Positions 6,724 through 10,872 of a stretch of DNA of 10,872 nt are shown here, piece by piece (the stretch's first letter is position 1; each line of letters opens with the position of its first letter). Origin of the DNA: Corynebacterium accolens (GTDB lineage: Bacteria; Actinomycetota; Actinomycetes; Mycobacteriales; Mycobacteriaceae). The notes beneath the pieces are model-generated. The model searched no databases, was not told the origin of the DNA, and was given only the letters and a program-made list of their open reading frames with translations. The translations under genes were made by a program, and so were the position numbers. The stretch is taken from NCBI RefSeq assembly GCF_030515985.1, contig NZ_CP100376.1, positions 2,177,629 to 2,188,500 on the forward strand, given 5' to 3'.

Positions 6724-7497
6724 TTACTTTACTCGAACGCGGTAGAGCTCATCCCACCGCTTGCCGGTAAGCCAGAATTCATCGGTGCCCTTGATATGCG
6801 CGATGCCGTTTAAGACATCATCGGGATCGGTGTATTTCGATTTATCGATGGCATCGGTAGAAATCACCGCGGTGACCTCGCCGGAGGAGGGATCTATGCG
6901 GTAGATATCTTCACTTCCCCACACATTGGCGTAGACATCACCGTCCACGCATTCCAGCTCATTGAGATCTTCCACGGGCGAGCCCTCGAGGGTGACCTCG
7001 GTGGTGGAGTGCTCCGCAAAGGTTTCTGGATCCATGTGGCGCAGGGTAGAGGTGCCATCGGACATGATGAGCTCGTCCTGGTTGGCGCAGAGCCCCCAGC
7101 CTTCGCCGGCATAGGTGGCGGTGTCCGTACGCTGGAAGTCGCCGTCATAGCGCAGGGCCTGCCCGCGCTTCCAAGTCAACTGCCAGATGGAATCGCCGTA
7201 TTGGGTAATGCCCTCCCCAAAAAGCGAGTCATCCAGGGCGTGGTTTTGGAGGACCTCGCCGGTTTCAGGGGAGAAGCGGATGAGTTTGGATTCGCCCCAT
7301 TGCCCGGTGCCGAGCAGGAGGTTGCCCTCGCCGTCTTCTTCGAGGCCTTGCGTAAAGGAGTTCTCTGGCAGCGGCGCGGTATCGAGGACTTCCACTGATA
7401 GGTGCTCGGGGGAGGAAGATTCAGAATTATCAGAAGAGCAGGCGGTTAAGGCGCAGCAGGGCACGGCAATGAGCGCGGCGCGGCGGAGAAACGACAT
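6724..7497 (-). CDS. Glutaminyl-peptide cyclotransferase-like lipoprotein
   Basis: Resembles the plant/bacterial-type glutaminyl cyclases (five-bladed beta-propeller), which turn N-terminal Gln into pyroglutamate. The 257-residue product from the ATG at 7497 starts with a lipoprotein signal peptide and lipobox LTAC (Cys20), so it should be anchored on the outer face of the membrane. Family-like motifs include FTQGL (48-52), FGEGIT, NELE, DVLNGIA and LTGKRWDELY. At the ESTG motif, where papaya cyclase has its catalytic Glu, this protein has LGTG (62-65), so activity is doubtful. The open frame extends to 7608, but that would put 37 extra residues before the signal peptide and run into the divergent gene. 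The -10-like TACATA, 6 nt before the ATG at 7497, supports a leaderless start. It is first in a pair with DUF2771. Confidence 0.87.
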   Translation of the reverse strand: MSFLRRAALIAVPCCALTACSSDNSESSSPEHLSVEVLDTAPLPENSFTQGLEEDGEGNLLLGTGQWGESKLIRFSPETGEVLQNHALDDSLFGEGITQYGDSIWQLTWKRGQALRYDGDFQRTDTATYAGEGWGLCANQDELIMSDGTSTLRHMDPETFAEHSTTEVTLEGSPVEDLNELECVDGDVYANVWGSEDIYRIDPSSGEVTAVISTDAIDKSKYTDPDDVLNGIAHIKGTDEFWLTGKRWDELYRVRVK

Positions 7498-7544
7498 GCA
7501 CCATATGTACCACTGTTGGCGGGCCATCATGAATAATGAGGGGC
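7498..7544. promoter_or_regulatory. Compact divergent promoter with two probable leaderless starts
   Basis: Minus strand: TACATA (complement of 7504-7509) lies 6 nt before the ATG at 7497. Plus strand: AATAAT at 7532-7537 lies 7 nt before the GTG at 7545. Both spacings place transcription starts at or next to the start codons, so both mRNAs would lack leaders. Neither start has a normally spaced ribosome binding site, and -35 elements are not obvious. With 47 bp between starts, the promoters are back to back. Confidence 0.55.
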
Positions 7545-8204
7545 GTGAGTAAGCGAAAAGCAAATCCGTTGATCGATTCCCGCGCCGTACGCATTGCGCG
7601 TGAGGCATTGGAAGAGGTGGGGGAAGGGGGCATCGGCAAGCATAGGGGCGTCGCTGGAATGGGCCGCAATGTTGTCACCCATCGCTTTGCGGCGGATATG
7701 CCGGGCTACCCAGGATGGGAATGGCAGGCCGTGCTCGCGTGCGCGGAAGGTTCGCGCTACGTCACCGTCAACGAGGTGGCGCTGGTGCCTGGCGGGGAGG
7801 CGCTGCAGGCCCCGGAATGGGTGCCGTATGAGGACCGCGTGCTGCCGGGGGATTTGGGCCCGGGAGACCTCATGCCGCCGGCCATCGATGATGAGCGCCT
7901 GAACGGAAATGAGCTTTCCGCCAAGGGCCTGGCGGATGCCAAGCATCGCTGGCAAGAGGAATATGGTCCAAACTCGGAGATGGCGGCCAAGGCGCACCTG
8001 CAGTGCCGCACGTGCGCTTTTTATATGCAGCTCATGGATAACTTTGGGGTATGCGCCAACGAGTATTCCGCTGATGGCCGCGTGGTGCACGCGCGCTACG
8101 GTTGCGGTGCGCATTCGCAGACGCGGGTGAGCGAGGAGAAGGCGCCGGCCGCGGCCTTCGATGATGAAAAGCCCATTTACCAAGATTTTGATTTTGAGGA
8201 TTAA
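7545..8204 (+). CDS. DUF3027 family protein with Cys4 cluster
   Basis: A soluble protein of 219 residues from the GTG at 7545, of unknown function. It matches the actinobacterial DUF3027 pattern: a basic N-terminus, a central WEWQAVLA, TVNEVALVPG and EWVPYEDRV region (58-98), PGDLGPGDLMPP (101-112), then a C-terminal cluster CRTC (154-157), FGVCANE (C170) and YGCGAH (C187, H190), a likely zinc-binding site, ending in an acidic tail. M. tuberculosis Rv0877 is the probable counterpart. An ATG at 7536 in the same frame would add three residues; I prefer the GTG because AATAAT is 7 nt upstream, giving a leaderless mRNA. No terminator follows, and the permease gene starts about 50 bp later. Confidence 0.88.
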   Translation: MSKRKANPLIDSRAVRIAREALEEVGEGGIGKHRGVAGMGRNVVTHRFAADMPGYPGWEWQAVLACAEGSRYVTVNEVALVPGGEALQAPEWVPYEDRVLPGDLGPGDLMPPAIDDERLNGNELSAKGLADAKHRWQEEYGPNSEMAAKAHLQCRTCAFYMQLMDNFGVCANEYSADGRVVHARYGCGAHSQTRVSEEKAPAAAFDDEKPIYQDFDFED

Positions 8205-8222
8205 AGCAGCACACTTAGGGCG

Positions 8223-8248
8223 TAAAAATACCGCTCTACGTGAAAGGG
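8223..8248 (+). promoter_or_regulatory. Permease promoter candidate and start-deciding ribosome binding site
   Basis: An A-rich -10-like stretch, TAAAAAT at 8223-8229, is followed by AAAGGG at 8243-8248, exactly 6 nt before the GTG at 8255. The ribosome binding site overlaps the earlier in-frame GTG at 8240, so 8255 is the better start. The -10 is only a guess; the gene may also be read from the DUF3027 transcript. Confidence 0.45.
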
Positions 8249-8254
8249 CACGGC

Positions 8255-9658
8255 GTGAAAGCCACTCTCGATCGCTATTTCCACATTTCTGAACGCGGTT
8301 CCACCATCGGAACCGAGCTACGCGCGGGAACGGTCTCGTTCTTCGCCATGGCATATATCATTTTGCTCAACCCGCTGATCCTGGGCACGAGCCCGGACGC
8401 GGAGGGCTATACCTTAGGCGTGCCGCAGGTTGCGGCCGCCACTGCGCTGGTCGCCGGCGTGATGTCCATTGCCTTCGGTGCGATTGCGAAGTACCCCTTC
8501 GCCATGGCCGCGGGCCTGGGCATGAATACCTTCGTCGCCGTCAGCATGGTCGCTACCAGCGGGCTGACCTGGCAAGAAGCCATGGGTCTCGTGGTAATCG
8601 AGGGCCTTATCATTGTCCTGCTCGCCGTGTCCGGATTCCGTACCGCGGTATTTGACGTCATCCCGCAGCCCATGAAGGCCGCGATGGGCGTGGGCATTGG
8701 CATGTTCATCGCCATGATCGGTTTCGTGGATGGCGGGTTCGTTACCCGCGTGCCCGATGCCGCACAGACCACCGTGCCGGTGGGGCTGGGCATTAATGGC
8801 TCGATTGCCACCTGGCCGGCGGTGGTCTTCGTCATCGGCCTTATTATTTGTGCTTTCATGGTCATCCGCAATGTGCCGGGCGGGCTATTTATCGCCATCA
8901 TCCTCAACACGGTGATTGCCTTCATTGTCCAGGCGCTCACGGACTCCGAGGACTGGGGCATGGCCGCCCCAGAGGCCCCAGATGCGCTGGGTGGGCTGCC
9001 GGATCTGTCCATCGTGGGCGATGTGAACCTGGTCGGCGCCTTTGCCAATATCGGCGTGATCTCCACGGTCCTGCTCATCTTCACCCTGCTGCTGACCAAC
9101 TTCTTTGATGCCATGGGCACCATGACCGGGCTGGGCAAGCAGGCCAAGCTCGTGGATGACAACGGCAACCTGCCGGGCATGAAGAAGGCGCTGGTCGTGG
9201 AAGGCGCCGGCGCGGTGGCCGGTGGCTTGGGCTCGGCGTCCTCGAATACCGTCTTTGCGGATTCCTCTGCCGGCATTGCCGATGGCGCGCGCACCGGCCT
9301 GGCCAATATCATGACCGGCCTGCTATTTATCGCCGCCATGTTTTTCACCCCGCTCTATGAGATCGTGCCCATCGAGGCCGCCGCACCCGTCCTGGTCATC
9401 GTGGGCGTGATGATGGCCGCGCAGCTCACGGATATCCCGTGGACGCGCATGGAGGTGGCCATCCCGGCCTTTTTAACCATCGTGGTCATGCCGTTTACTT
9501 ATTCGATCGCCAATGGCATCGGCGTGGGCTTTATTACCTTCGCGCTCATGTCCACCTTTGCTGGTAAGGCCAAGCAGGTGCACTGGATCATGTGGCTGCT
9601 TGCTGGCTTGTTCGTCATTTACTTTGGCATCGATCCGATTTCGGAGGCCATCGGCTAG
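8255..9658 (+). CDS. NCS2 (AzgA-like) purine permease
   Basis: An inner-membrane transporter of 467 residues, probably proton-coupled uptake of adenine, guanine or hypoxanthine, as in the AzgA/PbuG branch of NCS2 (COG2252). It has many hydrophobic segments consistent with 12-14 helices. Signatures are TVSFFAMAYIILLNP (26-40), AAGLGMNTFVA (85-95), NFFDAMGTMTGLGKQA (282-297), and GSASSNTVFADSSAG (326-340) followed by ADGARTGLAN. The last region in typical AzgA proteins reads GTSTxTxYIESxxG; here Y and E are F and D, so substrate range may differ. The start is GTG 8255, chosen for AAAGGG 6 nt upstream; GTG 8240 would add five residues. The methyltransferase gene follows after 10 bp, suggesting co-transcription. 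Being purine-specific is inference; other nucleobases are possible. Confidence 0.92.
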   Translation: MKATLDRYFHISERGSTIGTELRAGTVSFFAMAYIILLNPLILGTSPDAEGYTLGVPQVAAATALVAGVMSIAFGAIAKYPFAMAAGLGMNTFVAVSMVATSGLTWQEAMGLVVIEGLIIVLLAVSGFRTAVFDVIPQPMKAAMGVGIGMFIAMIGFVDGGFVTRVPDAAQTTVPVGLGINGSIATWPAVVFVIGLIICAFMVIRNVPGGLFIAIILNTVIAFIVQALTDSEDWGMAAPEAPDALGGLPDLSIVGDVNLVGAFANIGVISTVLLIFTLLLTNFFDAMGTMTGLGKQAKLVDDNGNLPGMKKALVVEGAGAVAGGLGSASSNTVFADSSAGIADGARTGLANIMTGLLFIAAMFFTPLYEIVPIEAAAPVLVIVGVMMAAQLTDIPWTRMEVAIPAFLTIVVMPFTYSIANGIGVGFITFALMSTFAGKAKQVHWIMWLLAGLFVIYFGIDPISEAIG

Positions 9659-9668
9659 CCTGGAAGGC

Positions 9669-10475
9669 ATGCATATCTCTGATCCCCGTGACCCTCGCCT
9701 GGACGATATTCGGAACCTCAACAAATCCGATAAATCCGGCGAGGGTTTGGTCATTGCAGAAGGCCCCTTGGTGGCAGCCCGCCTCATGGAATCGCGGTTC
9801 CCCATGCGCTGCCTTGTGGGCTTTCCCCAGAAGCTGGAGGCCTTCTTTGCCGAGTACGGCGAGCCCGAGTGCCCCGTCTACGAGGTCTCTCGCGAGACCC
9901 TGGCGGAGGTCGCGGGCTTCGATATGCACCGCGGGCTGGTTGCCGCAGCGGACCGCGCCCCAGAGTCGGAGGTGGGTGAGATCCTGGAGCAGGCCCGCAC
10001 CATCGCCGTGCTGGAGGGCGTGGGGGATCATGAAAATATCGGCGCCATTTTCCGCCACGCGGCGGGCATGAACGTGGATGCGGTATTGCTCGGCTCCGGC
10101 GCTGCGGATCCGCTCTATCGCCGCTCGGTGCGCGTATCCATGGGCCATGTGCTGCGCGTGCCCTTCGCACATTTAGAGGGCGGTTTCACCACGTGGCAGC
10201 GCTCGCTGCAGGCGCTTGCCGATGCCTCCTTTACCCTCATTTCCTTAACCCCCAACCCCCAGGCGGTGCACCTGGCAGAGGCCATGCACGGGCAAGACAA
10301 GGTGGCCATGCTCGTTGGCGCGGAGGGCCCCGGGCTTACCGAGCACGCAATGAAGGCCACAGATATCCGCGCGCGGATACCGATGGCCCCTGGTACCGAT
10401 TCTCTAAATGTTGCGACCGCGGCCGCCATTTCCTTTTATGAGCGCCAGCGCTCCTTAAGCGACTTGAACGTCTGA
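9669..10475 (+). CDS. TrmH/SpoU-family RNA 2'-O-methyltransferase
   Basis: An S-adenosylmethionine-dependent RNA ribose methyltransferase of the SPOUT class, 268 residues; target (rRNA or tRNA) unknown. The N-terminal substrate-binding domain includes GLVIAEGPLVAARLM (26-40). The SPOUT domain has motif 1 with N123-IGAIF-R129, motif 2 MLVGAEGPGL (214-223) and motif 3 IPMAPGTDSLNVATAAAI (237-254), which form the knotted cofactor site. It is probably the counterpart of M. tuberculosis Rv0881. The frame is open upstream to 9513 inside the permease, but MHISDPRDPRLDD is the typical start of the actinobacterial family, so ATG 9669 is chosen; GGAAGG lies only 1 nt upstream, unusually close. Its last 40 bp overlap the convergent gene at the right edge. 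Confidence 0.93.
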   Translation: MHISDPRDPRLDDIRNLNKSDKSGEGLVIAEGPLVAARLMESRFPMRCLVGFPQKLEAFFAEYGEPECPVYEVSRETLAEVAGFDMHRGLVAAADRAPESEVGEILEQARTIAVLEGVGDHENIGAIFRHAAGMNVDAVLLGSGAADPLYRRSVRVSMGHVLRVPFAHLEGGFTTWQRSLQALADASFTLISLTPNPQAVHLAEAMHGQDKVAMLVGAEGPGLTEHAMKATDIRARIPMAPGTDSLNVATAAAISFYERQRSLSDLNV

Positions 10476-10872
10476 CGCAGCCAGTTGCCAATCAACGAGC
10501 CGAGGTGTTTGGCGGTGGAAAGGATCTCATCGCCGGTGGAATCCGGCTCGGCATCGTGATCCTCGTAGTCGTCATAGTCGTTTAGGCCCAGCCTATTCGC
10601 GGATTGCGCGGCGAACTCGCTGACCGGCTGCTTTGGCTTGGGCGGATCGATCTTGGGTTCTGGGCGCCCGTCCACGGCATAACCCACGACGTCCAGGTCT
10701 GGGCCTTCCCGCCCCACGGTGATGCCCAACCAGTGTTCCTGGCCGGCCTCCATGATGCTGTGGGGCCGAAATGGCAGGGAAATGCCGCCGAGGGATTCGT
10801 CCTTTTCGCCGGCCCAAAACGGCGCCTCGAAGGGCTCGGGCAGGCCGGTGTCCTCGTACAGGCGGTCACGGG
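10436..10872 (-). CDS. C-terminal part of a DUF6928-like protein (5' end outside window)
   Basis: The frame is open from the right edge to a TAA at 10438-10436, giving 145 residues of a longer protein whose start lies beyond 10872; the internal ATG at 10753 is not the start. The part seen includes a Pro/Trp-rich stretch PFEAPFWAGEK and GISLPFRPH, then HWLGITVGREGPDLDVVGYAV, a low-complexity acidic stretch (DYDDYEDHD) and a basic amphipathic C-terminus rich in K, R and W. The PFWAGE and LPF-P pattern reminds me of DUF6928, but this is recall and only moderate. No membrane segment is visible. It converges on the methyltransferase gene, with 40 bp of overlap and no terminator between them. Confidence 0.75.
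   Translation of the reverse strand, partial: RDRLYEDTGLPEPFEAPFWAGEKDESLGGISLPFRPHSIMEAGQEHWLGITVGREGPDLDVVGYAVDGRPEPKIDPPKPKQPVSEFAAQSANRLGLNDYDDYEDHDAEPDSTGDEILSTAKHLGSLIGNWLRQTFKSLKERWRS

Noticed and set aside
7498..7608. Longer N-terminus for the cyclotransferase-like protein (start at 7608 or 7530)
   Set aside because: It would place 37 or 11 residues before a complete lipoprotein signal peptide and overlap the divergent DUF3027 gene or its promoter.
7527..8354. 275-aa minus-strand open frame
   Set aside because: Opposite the DUF3027 gene, Arg/His-rich with no domain, and would run through the divergent promoter.
8407..9348. 313-aa minus-strand open frame
   Set aside because: Lies wholly opposite the NCS2 permease, is rich in Met, Thr, Ala and Pro, and has no recognisable motif. 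It is a shadow of high-GC codon use.
9513..9668. N-terminal extension of the methyltransferase inside the permease gene
   Set aside because: The extra residues have no family similarity and are read out of frame from permease membrane segments.
9615..10172. 185-aa minus-strand open frame
   Set aside because: Opposite the SPOUT methyltransferase; no family features.

Overview
The window looks like chromosomal DNA of a Corynebacterium (Mycobacteriales, moderately high GC), judged from protein content and gene order; I could not run a database search. Recognisable corynebacterial or mycobacterial families are a DUF3239 membrane protein, a bacterial XPB helicase with its large partner, a secreted resuscitation-promoting factor, a cold-shock protein with a C-terminal extension, DUF2771, a glutaminyl-cyclotransferase-like lipoprotein, DUF3027, an NCS2 purine permease and a TrmH/SpoU methyltransferase. 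From memory, much of this order matches the Mycobacterium tuberculosis stretch from Rv0861c (ercC3) to about Rv0883c, with rpfA, cspB, the DUF2771 and DUF3027 genes and the Rv0881 methyltransferase in similar relative places. This is mostly an ancestral core block, not an island.

Layout. 1-267 has no convincing gene: it holds a hairpin, an imperfect repeat pair and G-poor sequence. A minus-strand terminator (268-301) closes a three-gene minus-strand operon (4591 back to 313): the 675-aa helicase-associated protein, XPB, then the DUF3239 protein, joined by two 4-bp ATGA overlaps. A 61-residue conserved-type protein diverges from it (4657-4842) and shares a strong bidirectional terminator with rpf (4891-5511, minus). 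The 295-bp rpf/csp intergenic region carries a perfect GlxR (CRP-type) operator. The csp gene (5807-6187, plus) meets a minus-strand pair, a cyclotransferase-like lipoprotein followed by DUF2771, with the two stop codons sharing TTAA. That pair diverges from a DUF3027 gene across a 47-bp gap where both genes look leaderless. The plus strand continues with an NCS2 permease and a TrmH-family methyltransferase, whose 3' end overlaps by 40 bp a convergent gene cut by the window edge.

How the genes relate. The XPB operon is a probable DNA-repair or helicase unit. By eye, the partner's residues 421-565 align with the N-terminal domain of XPB, and the partner ends in a WYL-like domain, so it may be a regulatory or loading partner. 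rpf and csp may be under cAMP-GlxR control. Other points for a second look are the apparent loss of the catalytic Glu in the cyclotransferase-like protein, the Cys4 cluster of DUF3027 and the unusual permease signature. I saw no CRISPR array, rRNA, tRNA, intact insertion sequence, prophage or toxin-antitoxin pair, and nothing I would call a wholly new system.
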